A stretch of 33,190 nt of DNA from Candidatus Moraniibacteriota bacterium (lineage in GTDB: Bacteria > Patescibacteriota > Minisyncoccia > JAHIHE01 > JAGLIN01). Within the stretch, counting starts at the first letter, position 1. Each line of letters opens with the position of its first letter. A model generated the notes under the pieces. The model was given only the letters and a program-made list of their open reading frames with translations. It made no database searches and was not told the origin of the DNA. This document shows positions 6,127 through 13,604 of this stretch, piece after piece. A program made the position numbers and the translations under genes. The stretch is taken from NCBI GenBank assembly GCA_030641185.1, contig DAOWHY010000015.1, positions 1 to 33,190 on the forward strand. Reading direction: 5' to 3'.

Positions 6127-7710
6127 ATGTCAATATTAAACCTCAAAAATCTAAAAAACAAAAACATCCATATCGTTGGAATTGGCGGGGCGGAGGGGAG
6201 CGCTATCGCGGAGTTTTTGGTGGGGAATAATATCTCGTCAATAACCGGGCATGATTTTTCTTTGCGGAAAGATTTTAAGAATGCGTTTTATAAAACACAT
6301 TTAAGTTTGAAATTAGACGAAAGAGAAAAAGCGTTAAATCATCTTTTGAATTTGCCGATTAAAATTAATTTTAAAGATCACTATTTGGAAGGAATTGAAG
6401 AAGCGGATCTCGTTTTTGTTTCGCAAGTTTGGTTTAAATATCCACAGAATATGCCGATATTACAGGACTTAAGAAATAGCGGAACGCCATTTAAGACGAT
6501 TACTAATTTATATTTTGAGTTCGCGCCGTGTAAAATAATTTCCATAACGGGAACAAACGGCAAAACGACGACAGCAAGATTGATAAATAGTATTTTTGAA
6601 AATTGGATTGGCAATGCAAATTCTCCCTTTCGTAAAGGGGGCGGGGGGGATTTCGTCACAATACTAATAAATAAAATATCGCCACGAAAAAAACCAAAGA
6701 TTTATTTTGCGGGAAACGACAGGCAGAATATTCAAGTTTTAGATAAGTTAAATGAAATGTCGGAAAATGATATTTTGATTTTAGAAACAAGCAGCACCCA
6801 GCTTTTATTAAATTCCGGCATTAGTCCGCATATTGGAATTATTACGAATATAACGCCAAATCATCTTGACGATCACGGCAGTTTTGAAAATTATCTTGAA
6901 GCAAAAAAGAATTTAATTAAATATCAAAATAAAGAAGATTTTGCGGTTTTAAATTACGACGATGATGTTGTGAGAAAAATAGCAGAGGAACATAATAAAT
7001 CAAAAGTGTTTTTGTTCAGTAAAAGGACGGTGCAAAATGGCTCCACAGCCCTGCGGGGACTATGGAGCCAACATGATGGATGTTTTATTAGGAATGAAAA
7101 AATAATAATTAAGTTTAATAAAAAAGAGCTTGTTATTTGCGATATTAGCGATATTAAAATTCCAGGAAAGCATAATTTGGAAAATGTTTTGGCGGCGGTT
7201 TCTGCGGCTTATCTTTATGGAGTGGATTTGAAAAGTATAAAAAAGGGTGTAACAGAATATACAGGCATAAAACATCGATTAAAGCTTCTTTATAATATCA
7301 ATGAGATAAAATATTATGACGATACGCAAGCGACAACGCCAGAGGCGACAATCGCGGGAATTGAATCTTTTAATAATGACATAATTTTACTGGCGGGCGG
7401 AGATGACAAGGGAATGAACTATGAAAATTTAGCGAGAAAAATAAATAAAGAAGCGAAACTGCTTGTTTTGTTTCCCGGCAGCGCTTCGGATAAGATCGAG
7501 AAACTAATTGATGAAAGCAAAATTGATTTTATAAAAGTAGAAGACTTTTCCGAAGCGATAAATGTTTTAAAAGATTATTATAAAAAAGCCGCTATATTAA
7601 AAGACACGGCAGTTTTAATTTCTCCAGCGGCGGCGCATTTTTATTCAAAGTTTGTGGAAGGGAGCGGGAAGGATTTAAAAGAGTGGGTTAGATCAGTAGC
7701 CAGTAATTAA
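6127..7710 (+). CDS. murD: MurD-type UDP-N-acetylmuramoyl-alanine--D-glutamate ligase
   Basis: A Mur ligase that adds an amino acid to the UDP-MurNAc peptide precursor of peptidoglycan, using ATP in the cytoplasm. Visible are an N-terminal Rossmann-like domain (IHIVGIGGAEGSAIAEF), the ATP P-loop GTNGKTT (142-148), ETSSTQL (220-226), NITPNHLDDH (241-250), GKHNLENVLAA, HRLK and AGGDDKGMNY, with a C-terminal block LISPAAAHFYSKFVEG. These fit MurD better than MurC/E/F. The usual MurD DSKATN reads DTQATTPEA and the DHLDRH motif reads NHLDDH, so it is a divergent member. At 527 residues it is about 70 longer than typical MurD. Part of this comes from two in-frame palindromic elements (6618-6653 and 7039-7069). 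Specificity for glutamate is inferred from family only. Confidence 0.85.
   Translation: MSILNLKNLKNKNIHIVGIGGAEGSAIAEFLVGNNISSITGHDFSLRKDFKNAFYKTHLSLKLDEREKALNHLLNLPIKINFKDHYLEGIEEADLVFVSQVWFKYPQNMPILQDLRNSGTPFKTITNLYFEFAPCKIISITGTNGKTTTARLINSIFENWIGNANSPFRKGGGGDFVTILINKISPRKKPKIYFAGNDRQNIQVLDKLNEMSENDILILETSSTQLLLNSGISPHIGIITNITPNHLDDHGSFENYLEAKKNLIKYQNKEDFAVLNYDDDVVRKIAEEHNKSKVFLFSKRTVQNGSTALRGLWSQHDGCFIRNEKIIIKFNKKELVICDISDIKIPGKHNLENVLAAVSAAYLYGVDLKSIKKGVTEYTGIKHRLKLLYNINEIKYYDDTQATTPEATIAGIESFNNDIILLAGGDDKGMNYENLARKINKEAKLLVLFPGSASDKIEKLIDESKIDFIKVEDFSEAINVLKDYYKKAAILKDTAVLISPAAAHFYSKFVEGSGKDLKEWVRSVASN
6618..6653 (+). repeat. 36-base palindromic element inside murD, copy 1
   Basis: The ends AAATTCTCCC and GGGGGGATTT are near inverted copies, and the inner CCCTTT-CGT-AAAGGG is a perfect hairpin. 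In frame it encodes NSPFRKGGGGDF shortly after the P-loop helix, an implausible stretch for the MurD fold, so it looks inserted. GC-rich runs like this are unlike the surrounding codons. Confidence 0.65.
7039..7069 (+). repeat. 31-base palindromic element inside murD, copy 2
   Basis: The arms start GGCTCCACAGCCC and end GGGGACTATGGAGCC, pairing over 14 positions with two mismatches. In frame it gives NGSTALRGLWSQ between the central and C-terminal domains, before IRNEKIIIKF. It is unrelated in sequence to the 6618 element. Confidence 0.65.
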
Positions 7711-7712
7711 AA

Positions 7713-7852
7713 TGTCATTGCGAGGAGCCTGAGTAAGCGTAGCGAACGAGAAGGCGACGAAGCAATCCCGTGACTATACTCTTTGTGCATAGTCACGGGA
7801 TTACTTCGTCATTCCGTTTCGCTATCGCTCAACTTCATTCCTCGCAATGACA
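7713..7852. repeat. TGTCATTGCGAGG-type palindromic spacer repeat, copy 1
   Basis: It starts TGTCATTGCGAGGAGC two bases after the murD stop and ends CTCGCAATGACA. Internal paired blocks include GAAGCAATCCCGTGACTAT and its inverted partner GGGATTACTTCGTC. The 140 bases can fold into a long hairpin; it lies between murD and the convergent zinc-ribbon gene and could act as a shared 3' end. Confidence 0.85.
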
Positions 7853-7859
7853 GATTAAA

Positions 7860-8012
7860 TTATTTTTCTTCCTCAATCAATTCCACTTCCAACGGTTCAG
7901 AAGAAATAACTTCATGTTCCGCGCCGCAAGCGGGACAGACTAAAACTTCTCCCAAATCAGGCATATCTTCTTCCACGGGAATTGGAGTTTTGCATTCTTG
8001 GCAATTTGGCAT
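7860..8012 (-). CDS. LysW-like zinc-ribbon protein, 50 aa
   Basis: A minus-strand 50-codon frame starting MPNCQECKTPIPVEEDMPD. Two CxxC pairs (C4/C7 and C26/C29, the latter in LVCPACGAEHEV) and the following acidic tail SEPLEVELIEEEK match the layout of LysW, the amino-group carrier protein of lysine/arginine synthesis in Thermus and archaea. True LysW ends in EDWGE, whose terminal glutamate carries the substrate; here the end is EEEK, so a carrier role is doubtful. No lysX, lysZ or lysY genes are nearby. A very good minus-strand promoter lies just upstream. I call it a LysW-family zinc ribbon of unknown function. Confidence 0.75.
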   Translation of the reverse strand: MPNCQECKTPIPVEEDMPDLGEVLVCPACGAEHEVISSEPLEVELIEEEK

Positions 8013-8040
8013 AGATTTGTGATTAACTGGTTATGGGTTT

Positions 8041-8069
8041 ATTATAATGAGGATTTTGTTTGAAGTCAA
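8041..8069 (-). promoter_or_regulatory. Promoter of the LysW-like gene
   Basis: Read on the minus strand, TTGACT (8069-8064) and a perfect TATAAT (8046-8041) are separated by 17 bases. The start codon at 8012 lies about 29 bases beyond the -10. Confidence 0.7.
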
Positions 8070-8083
8070 AGGAAATGAAATAA

Positions 8084-8152
8084 ATGATTTTGGCTATTGC
8101 TATTTTTATGTTCAGCGCTTTTTTGTTAAGAAGATATTATAACAAAAATTAA
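8084..8152 (+). CDS. Possible 22-residue hydrophobic peptide
   Basis: ATG at 8084 gives MILAIAIFMFSAFLLRRYYN plus two residues, one hydrophobic helix with a basic end. Its stop is two bases before the ATG of the next membrane protein, which would suit translational coupling. It is too short to be sure, and no clear ribosome binding site is seen. Confidence 0.25.
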   Translation: MILAIAIFMFSAFLLRRYYNKN

Positions 8153-8154
8153 TT

Positions 8155-8556
8155 ATGACAATCAATTATTTAAAACAATTTTCTCTTCTGAATTTGATTC
8201 TATCTATTTTAGTCACTTTTTTGATTTCTGAACCTGGTGTAATTTCTGGTATTGAACACGCAATAGTTCTAATTGCCTCAGCGGGTTTTATTGCTAGTTT
8301 TTTTATCAAAGAAAATTCACTTACTCATTATCTCAAATTAATATTTTTCAACACGCTGATTTTTAGTTTTTCGTTAGGTTTAATTTTTATGACGTTTGCG
8401 TTTATTTTTGATAGTCAGGTTAGGGAATCTTTTCATATTTATCATTTTATCCTTTTAATTTTTCCTATTTCTTTATATGGGCTATGTAATTTTTTCGGCG
8501 GATTGGCAGGAATTATTCCAAAGGGAATTGTTGAAAGATTAAAAATTAGTGAGTGA
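8155..8556 (+). CDS. Four-helix integral membrane protein, 133 aa
   Basis: Hydrophobic segments lie at about residues 9-25, 33-51, 60-87 and 95-120, joined by short loops; the C-terminus (GIVERLKISE) is basic and probably cytoplasmic. No conserved charged residues in the helices suggest a transport mechanism, and no family is recognised. A clean terminator follows 27 bases after the stop, so the gene ends its transcript. Confidence 0.55.
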   Translation: MTINYLKQFSLLNLILSILVTFLISEPGVISGIEHAIVLIASAGFIASFFIKENSLTHYLKLIFFNTLIFSFSLGLIFMTFAFIFDSQVRESFHIYHFILLIFPISLYGLCNFFGGLAGIIPKGIVERLKISE

Positions 8557-8583
8557 AATAAATTTTTTAAGCGATATAAAGCA

Positions 8584-8608
8584 AACTGACATCGTAGTCA
8601 GTTTTTTT
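8584..8608 (+). terminator. Rho-independent terminator
   Basis: The 7 bp stem AACTGAC/GTCAGTT with a 6-base loop is followed by a run of T. It separates the membrane protein from the glycosidase gene. Confidence 0.8.
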
Positions 8609-8657
8609 AAATTCAAAAAGTAGTGTATAATAAAAACAAAGAATAGAAAAATTATTT

Positions 8658-9839
8658 ATGTCTAAATCCAAAAAATTAAAATTTCCAAAAGACTTCCTCT
8701 GGGGTTCTTCGGTTTCTTCGTATCAGGTGGAAGGCAATGTTAATAATTGCGATTGGTCAGAAAAATTTCCGGCAAGGACAGCTTGCAATTATTATTTAAA
8801 TTATGAGCATTATTTTGATTTGGCAAAAGAGTTAAATCAAAATGTCCATCGCTTTTCACTTTCCTGGTCAAGAATTCAGCCGGCAGAGGGAAAATTTGAC
8901 CGTAAAGCAATTCTTCATTATCGAAAAATGCTTTTGGCGCTGGAAAAGAGAGGGATAAAACCAATGGTGACGATTTGGCACTGGACTCTTCCTTTGTGGA
9001 TGTCAGAAAAAGGAGGATGGGAAAATTCAAAATTTCCGGAATATTTTGAGCAATACACGAGATTTGTAGTTGAGGAACTTGATGATCTCGTTGATTTTTG
9101 GCTGACGACGAATGAACCGATGATCTACACTTCTCTTGCCTATATCCTGGGAAAATTTCCTCCTCAAAAAAATAATCTATTAGTTGTTCCAAAAGTTTTT
9201 TACAACTTTGTGAAAACTCACAAAAAAGCATATCAAGCCATCCATGATATTAGCGAAAACGCAAAAGTCGGTGTCGCGCAAAATCTTTCTTTTGTGGACG
9301 CTTATAATAAAAATTCTACTTTAAATAAAACCGTGGCAAGCGCTTTTAATTTTTTTAGAAATCGTTTGTTTTTAGAATTAACAAAAAACTATCAAGATTT
9401 TTTGGGAATAAATTATTATTTTCATGACAGAATAAAATTCAGTCCTTTTTCTTTTCCTCCCCTAAAGATTAAAAATAAAGATAAAGAAGTTTCAGATCTG
9501 GGATGGGAAATTTATCCCGAAGGGCTTTATTATGTCTTAAAAGATCTTAAAAAATATAATCTGCCAATTTATATTACGGAAAACGGGTTAGCGGACAAAG
9601 GAGATAAAAAAAGAGCAAAGTTTATCACAGAACATCTCAAGCAAATTCATCGGGCTATTGATGATGGAGTGGATGTAAAAGGATATATGCATTGGTCTCT
9701 AATTGATAATTTTGAATGGGCAGACGGTTTTGGACCAAGGTTCGGGCTTGTTGAAATGAACTATAAAACAATGGGGACTAAGGTTAGGGAGAGTGCGAGA
9801 GGGTACGCAGAAGTATGTAAAAATAATAGCTTATTTTAG
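8658..9839 (+). CDS. Glycoside hydrolase family 1 (beta-glucosidase-like)
   Basis: 393 residues covering a whole GH1 barrel. The start has the family motif FLWGSSVSSYQVEG (Q23, E25). HW at 108-109, the acid/base glutamate E153 in TTNEP, the nucleophile E308 in YITENG, and the sugar-binding NFEWADGFGPRFG (E353, W354) are all present. The enzyme hydrolyses beta-linked glucosides or galactosides by the retaining mechanism. There is no signal peptide, so it acts in the cytoplasm on imported or internal glycosides. GH1 enzymes are usually 440-480 residues; the loss is mainly in the loops after the acid/base residue. A transporter of the EamA type and a second glycosidase lie downstream, though no sugar regulator is seen. 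Confidence 0.9.
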   Translation: MSKSKKLKFPKDFLWGSSVSSYQVEGNVNNCDWSEKFPARTACNYYLNYEHYFDLAKELNQNVHRFSLSWSRIQPAEGKFDRKAILHYRKMLLALEKRGIKPMVTIWHWTLPLWMSEKGGWENSKFPEYFEQYTRFVVEELDDLVDFWLTTNEPMIYTSLAYILGKFPPQKNNLLVVPKVFYNFVKTHKKAYQAIHDISENAKVGVAQNLSFVDAYNKNSTLNKTVASAFNFFRNRLFLELTKNYQDFLGINYYFHDRIKFSPFSFPPLKIKNKDKEVSDLGWEIYPEGLYYVLKDLKKYNLPIYITENGLADKGDKKRAKFITEHLKQIHRAIDDGVDVKGYMHWSLIDNFEWADGFGPRFGLVEMNYKTMGTKVRESARGYAEVCKNNSLF

Positions 9840-9840
9840 C

Positions 9841-9979
9841 TGTCATTGCGAGGAGCGAAATTATCCGAAGGATAATTGAGCGACGAAGCAATCCCGTAAT
9901 TAAATTCACTGCGCGTAGCTACGGGATTGCTTCGTCGCCTTCTCACTCACTGCGTTCGTTCAGGCTTCTCGCAATGACA
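9841..9979. repeat. TGTCATTGCGAGG-type palindromic spacer repeat, copy 2
   Basis: It begins one base after the GH1 stop codon, with TGTCATTGCGAGGAGCG, and ends TTCTCGCAATGACA. It shares GACGAAGCAATCCCGT and its inverted partner GGGATTGCTTCGTCGCC with the other copies. A small extra hairpin (TTATCC/GGATAA) sits in the left arm. Confidence 0.85.
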
Positions 9980-10007
9980 GTATCGTTAAAATATAAAATG
10001 TTAATTT

Positions 10008-10910
10008 ATGACTTGGATTCTAATCACAATCATCGCTCATCTTCTCAACGCCGTTGTTTTAATTATTGACAAGCATCTTGTTTCCAATACCGTTCTTCGT
10101 CCGGTTGCTTATACTTTTTACTCCGGCGTTTTTCAGGTTGGTTTTTTACTCTTAATTCCAATCGTTGGATTTACTTTTCCAGAAACGAGATTTTTAATTA
10201 TTGGTGTTTTAAACGGCGCTTTGTTTATTTTAGCTCTTCTTGTTTTTTACAAAGCGATTCGACTAAGCGAAACATCAAGAGTCATTCCAATCGTTGGCGG
10301 ATCTGTTCCGGTTTTTACTTTCTGCTTGTCTTATTTATTTTTAAATGAACGCTTAAGCATCGCTCAAATTGCCGCTTTTATTCTTTTTGTCTTTGGTGGA
10401 ATTTTGATGTCCACAAAATTTGATAATGGAAAGCTAATTATTATTAAAGGATTTTACTTCGCGATTTTATCCGGGCTTTTTTTCGCGGTTTATTACACGC
10501 TGGCAAAATTTCTATTTTTAAACACAGAATTTTTTGACGGATTTCTTCTCCTGCAATTTGGCGGATTTTTAGGATCGTTATTTTTGTTAATCTCTTCAAA
10601 AAACAGAAAAATAATATTTTCCACTCCACAGACAATCAAAAAAAGAACAGCGTTCTTATTCATCCCAAATAAAATTCTCGCCGCTCTCGCCGCAGTAATG
10701 ATTTTCTACGCAATTTCCATAGAAGAAAGCAGTGTCGCGATTATCAATTCCCTGCAAGCGTCGCAATATGTTTTTCTCCTAATTTTCGCGTTTATTCTTT
10801 CCAAAAAACTTCCTGATTTATATAATGAACAAGTTGGGAAAAAAGTGATTATGAAAAAATTATTAGCGATTGGCTTGATTGGGGTGGGGCTGGTTTTATT
10901 AGTTGGATAA
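10008..10910 (+). CDS. EamA/DMT-family transporter
   Basis: 300 residues with about ten hydrophobic helices arranged as two five-helix halves, as in the drug/metabolite transporter superfamily. The first half carries typical EamA features: LLNAVVLIIDKHLVSN at the start, then YKAIRLSETSRVIPIVGGS and an LFLNERLS loop before the fourth to fifth helix. The second half repeats this with YAISIEESSVAIINSLQ and FILSKKLPD. It is an inner-membrane exporter or importer of small metabolites; substrate cannot be read from sequence. It ends at a hairpin shared with the convergent gene. Confidence 0.85.
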   Translation: MTWILITIIAHLLNAVVLIIDKHLVSNTVLRPVAYTFYSGVFQVGFLLLIPIVGFTFPETRFLIIGVLNGALFILALLVFYKAIRLSETSRVIPIVGGSVPVFTFCLSYLFLNERLSIAQIAAFILFVFGGILMSTKFDNGKLIIIKGFYFAILSGLFFAVYYTLAKFLFLNTEFFDGFLLLQFGGFLGSLFLLISSKNRKIIFSTPQTIKKRTAFLFIPNKILAALAAVMIFYAISIEESSVAIINSLQASQYVFLLIFAFILSKKLPDLYNEQVGKKVIMKKLLAIGLIGVGLVLLVG

Positions 10911-10941
10911 AAAAATACAGTAGGAATATTAGATCCTACTG
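10911..10941 (-). terminator. Terminator of the convergent 10936-11361 gene
   Basis: The 8 bp stem CAGTAGGA/TCCTACTG (10918-10925 and 10934-10941) is followed on the minus strand by a T-run (A-run at 10911-10915 on the plus strand). The minus-strand gene's TAG stop lies inside the stem. It may also act weakly on the plus strand. Confidence 0.65.
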
Positions 10942-11361
10942 CGAAGCTTCTTCTTTTGTTATTTTTGGCCTTACTATTATTTCGAAGGTAAAACCCAGAA
11001 ATATGCCTAATATGACGAATAGCACAACAAGAAAATCTTCTAATGAGCTATATGGCAGTATGCCGTATGCTAATACATTATAGGCATAATTTACCATGCC
11101 AATTGTCATAACCATAACTATAAAAAATCCTTGACTTCTTGGATAGCATAGATGAACGAGTGGTGATTTGTAAAGCAATACTGTTGGAAAAAATCCTATT
11201 CCTGTCCAAATAATTATTACCGCCCAAAAATTAGGAGCGCCAATGGGAGGTAAAATATACCACACATTCAGCATAATCAGAGCAAATATTGCCAATAATA
11301 TTCCCACTAAACCCATTTTAGATCCAAACTTAAAGTCATTTATTATTTGTTCATTATTCAA
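10936..11361 (-). CDS. Four-helix membrane protein, 141 aa
   Basis: Hydrophobic segments at about residues 17-36, 44-64, 77-99 and 107-130, with a short polar N-terminus (MNNEQIINDFKFGSK) and a charged C-terminus (RPKITKEEASQ). The loop after helix two holds the only cysteine in a basic context (LCYPRSQG). No known family is recognised. The gene is divergent from the anchored glycosidase (55 bases between start codons) and convergent with the EamA transporter. Confidence 0.6.
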   Translation of the reverse strand: MNNEQIINDFKFGSKMGLVGILLAIFALIMLNVWYILPPIGAPNFWAVIIIWTGIGFFPTVLLYKSPLVHLCYPRSQGFFIVMVMTIGMVNYAYNVLAYGILPYSSLEDFLVVLFVILGIFLGFTFEIIVRPKITKEEASQ

Positions 11362-11416
11362 TTTTTAGTCCTCCATTTATTTATACCTACAAAAAACATA
11401 ACTCAAATCCAAACTT

Positions 11417-12424
11417 ATGTCAATAATAAAAAACCGCAAAACTTCAAGAAAGAAAATTTTGATAGTTATAATTCTTCTTGCTATGATTGCTTTAATAATT
11501 TATTTTATCTACACTCCAAAAAGAGAAGATGTGAAATATGGCGTAACATTTAGCAAACCCTTTGCCGAACATTTGGGATTAGATTGGCAGGAAACATATT
11601 TAGCTTTATTAGACGACGCTGGCGCGAAGAGAGTGCGCCTGCCGTCATATTGGACAGAAATAGAAACAAAAAGAGGCGAATATTCATTTGAAGATTTAGA
11701 CTGGCAAATTAAAGAGGCGGAAAAACGCGGAGTGAAAATAATTCTTTCCCTGGGGCAAAAACAACCGCGCTGGCCGGAATGCCATATTCCAAATTGGGCA
11801 AAAGAACTTAATGAATATGAACGGCAAGATGAGCTTACTAAAATAATTACAAAAGTTATAGAACGATATAAATATAAAGAAGGCATTATTGCCTGGCAGG
11901 TGGAAAACGAACCCTTTTTGGCCTTCGGAGAATGTCCGGAATTTGACAAAAACTTCCTTGATAGAGAAATTGCCTTGGTCCGTTCTCTTGATAGTCGTCC
12001 TGTTATAATTTCTGACAGCGGCGAGCTTGGCACTTGGTATAGCGCCGCGAAACGAGCGGATATTTTAGGAACCACCTTATATAGAATTGTCTGGAACGAT
12101 CACATTGGCTATGTTCATTATCCGATTGCTTCCGTTGTTTACAGAATAAAAGCGGCAATCATTATGTATATTACCGGCGTGGAAAAAATAATCATCGTAG
12201 AATTACAAGCTGAACCTTGGGGACCGGAAATGATAATTAATACACCGATAGAAGAGCAATACAAATCAATGAGCCCGGAGCAGTTTCGTGAGAACATAGA
12301 ATATGTCAAAAAAATAGAATTTTCAGAAGCTTATTTATGGGGAGGAGAATGGTGGTATTGGTTAAAAACAGTTAAGGGCGATGATCGGATTTGGGAAGAA
12401 GCGAAAGAGGTGTTTGAGAATTAG
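11417..12424 (+). CDS. Membrane-anchored TIM-barrel glycoside hydrolase (clan A-like)
   Basis: 335 residues. A basic start (KNRKTSRKK) and a single helix at about residues 13-32 anchor the protein, leaving the domain outside the membrane. The catalytic domain starts YGVTFSKPFAEHLGLDW, then has VRLPSYWTEIE, a W/E-rich strand, and the acid/base motif QVENEPF (E165). The probable nucleophile strand is IIIVELQAEPWG (E262 or E266). This is the pattern of GH5/GH42-like retaining enzymes of clan A, and proteins like it are frequent in Patescibacteria. Substrate is unknown. In the neighbourhood, a GH1 enzyme and a DMT transporter may deal with related sugars, but that is inference. Confidence 0.75.
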   Translation: MSIIKNRKTSRKKILIVIILLAMIALIIYFIYTPKREDVKYGVTFSKPFAEHLGLDWQETYLALLDDAGAKRVRLPSYWTEIETKRGEYSFEDLDWQIKEAEKRGVKIILSLGQKQPRWPECHIPNWAKELNEYERQDELTKIITKVIERYKYKEGIIAWQVENEPFLAFGECPEFDKNFLDREIALVRSLDSRPVIISDSGELGTWYSAAKRADILGTTLYRIVWNDHIGYVHYPIASVVYRIKAAIIMYITGVEKIIIVELQAEPWGPEMIINTPIEEQYKSMSPEQFRENIEYVKKIEFSEAYLWGGEWWYWLKTVKGDDRIWEEAKEVFEN

Positions 12425-12439
12425 AAATTAATTTTAACC

Positions 12440-12586
12440 TGTCATTGCGAGGAGCCCAAGTGAGCGTAGCGAACGAGAAGGCGATACCGTACTAAATACG
12501 GCACAAGCTCCGCAATCCCGTGATTAAATTCTTCGCGCATAGTTACGGGATTGCTTCGTCGCTCTGCGGAGCTCCTTGCAATGACA
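12440..12586. repeat. TGTCATTGCGAGG-type palindromic spacer repeat, copy 3 (mosaic)
   Basis: It begins TGTCATTGCGAGGAGC and ends CTTGCAATGACA like the other copies, and has the GTAGCGAACGAGAAGGCGA block of copy 1. Where the others continue GACGAAGCAATCCCG, this copy has an added mini-hairpin CCGTA-CTAAA-TACGG followed by CACAAGCTCCGCAATCCCG. It thus looks like a repeat with an insertion or a recombinant of two subtypes. Confidence 0.85.
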
Positions 12587-12594
12587 GATCAAAG

Positions 12595-12623
12595 TTGTCA
12601 TAATTTTTCAAAACTATTATACT
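12595..12623 (+). promoter_or_regulatory. Promoter of corA, probably giving a leaderless mRNA
   Basis: TTGTCA (12595-12600) and TATACT (12618-12623) are 17 bases apart, each one base from consensus. The ATG of corA is at 12630, just where transcription would start, and there is no Shine-Dalgarno sequence, so the message is probably leaderless. Confidence 0.6.
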
Positions 12624-12629
12624 AAACAT

Positions 12630-13556
12630 ATGATCAAAATATATAGAAAAAAATTAAACGATTTACGGTTGAAGAAAATAAATAAAATAGAAAATGGCAG
12701 TTGGATTTTAGCCACAAATCCAAATAGAGAAGAAATAAAATCGCTCGCAAAATCTCTTAATCTTGATTGGACAATTCTTGAAGATGGGCTTGATGAAAAT
12801 GAAATTTCGCGGATAGAAAAAGACAAAGTTGGAAATTTCTATATGATTATGAGATTTCCGGTTGAGGATGAAGATCATAATATTATAACTATGCCGATTT
12901 TGGTTGTGATAACACAGGATAATATAATAACTTTATGCAAAACAAAAAATAAGATCATAGATAATTTTCTAACACGCAACAGTGATTTTTGCACAACGCA
13001 CAAAACGAATTTTTTGTTAAAAATTATTTTAGAAATTTTTGGCAGTTATGATTTATATCTGAGTAGGATTTTAAAAGATATAAAATCAAAGAAAATAAAA
13101 ATTGGCAATCTGGAAAATAAAGATATCTTATTTTTAGTTCAGGAAGAAGAAACCCTGAATAATTTTGTCTCTTCATTGTTTCCAGCAATAAATATTTTGG
13201 AAAAAATTCTCAGCGGCCGCTATATTACGATTTACGAAAAAGATAAAGATATTATGGAAGATCTTGTAATGGATAGCAATCAGACAATGGAACTTTCCAA
13301 AGCTGGGTCAAGATCAATTAAAAACATCCGCGAAGCATATTCCGCGATTCTCACAAATGAGCTTAACAAAATTATGAAAATTCTGACTTTTGTCACTATC
13401 TTTCTAACTATCCCAACAATCGTTTCCAGCATTTTCGGAATGAATGTCGCCTTGCCCTTAGAAGGAAATCCTCTTGCGTTTTTGTTTGTGATTATGATTA
13501 TATTTTTATTATCAGTTTTGTTTTTTGCGGTGATAAAGGGGAAGAGGTGGATATAG
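12630..13556 (+). CDS. corA: CorA-family magnesium/divalent cation transporter
   Basis: 308 residues. The N-terminal two thirds is the cytoplasmic alpha/beta and long-helix funnel domain, with charged helices such as ISRIEKDKVGNF and the stalk helix region ending IREAYSAILTNELNKIMK. Two transmembrane helices close the protein: the first ends in the signature GMN (270-272, in IFGMNVALPL), which forms the selectivity loop, and the second is at about 281-302, followed by a basic tail KGKRWI. CorA forms a pentameric channel that admits Mg2+ (or Co2+/Ni2+) down its gradient. It has its own promoter and is followed by an AT-rich repeat and a Nudix gene. Confidence 0.9.
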   Translation: MIKIYRKKLNDLRLKKINKIENGSWILATNPNREEIKSLAKSLNLDWTILEDGLDENEISRIEKDKVGNFYMIMRFPVEDEDHNIITMPILVVITQDNIITLCKTKNKIIDNFLTRNSDFCTTHKTNFLLKIILEIFGSYDLYLSRILKDIKSKKIKIGNLENKDILFLVQEEETLNNFVSSLFPAINILEKILSGRYITIYEKDKDIMEDLVMDSNQTMELSKAGSRSIKNIREAYSAILTNELNKIMKILTFVTIFLTIPTIVSSIFGMNVALPLEGNPLAFLFVIMIIFLLSVLFFAVIKGKRWI

Positions 13557-13558
13557 AT

Positions 13559-13595
13559 AAATTGTTAAATTGTTCTATTGCTAAATTGTTAATAA
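13559..13595. repeat. AT-rich TTGTTAAATTGTT-type repeat, copy 1
   Basis: It contains AAATTGTTAAATTGTT, then ATTGCTAAATTGTTAA, and starts right after the corA stop. Its first 34 bases match the left part of the repeat at 17803 at about 30 positions. It is single-armed here, with no inverted partner. Confidence 0.6.
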
Positions 13596-13604
13596 TAAAT
13601 TTCT

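Noticed and set aside
7713..7852. Direct-repeat pattern considered as a CRISPR array
   Set aside because: The TGTCATTGCGAGG repeats are single palindromic units scattered between genes, not evenly spaced repeats with unique spacers.
7783..8022. Plus-strand open frame of 79 codons
   Set aside because: It runs through a palindromic repeat and is antisense to the LysW-like gene, which has paired cysteines and a promoter.
8740..9231. Minus-strand open frame of 163 codons
   Set aside because: Antisense to the GH1 gene, whose active-site motifs show that the plus strand is coding.
11509..12075. Minus-strand open frame of 188 codons
   Set aside because: It is antisense to the catalytic domain of the anchored glycosidase, which has conserved motifs; the antisense product is Ser-rich and has no recognisable domain.
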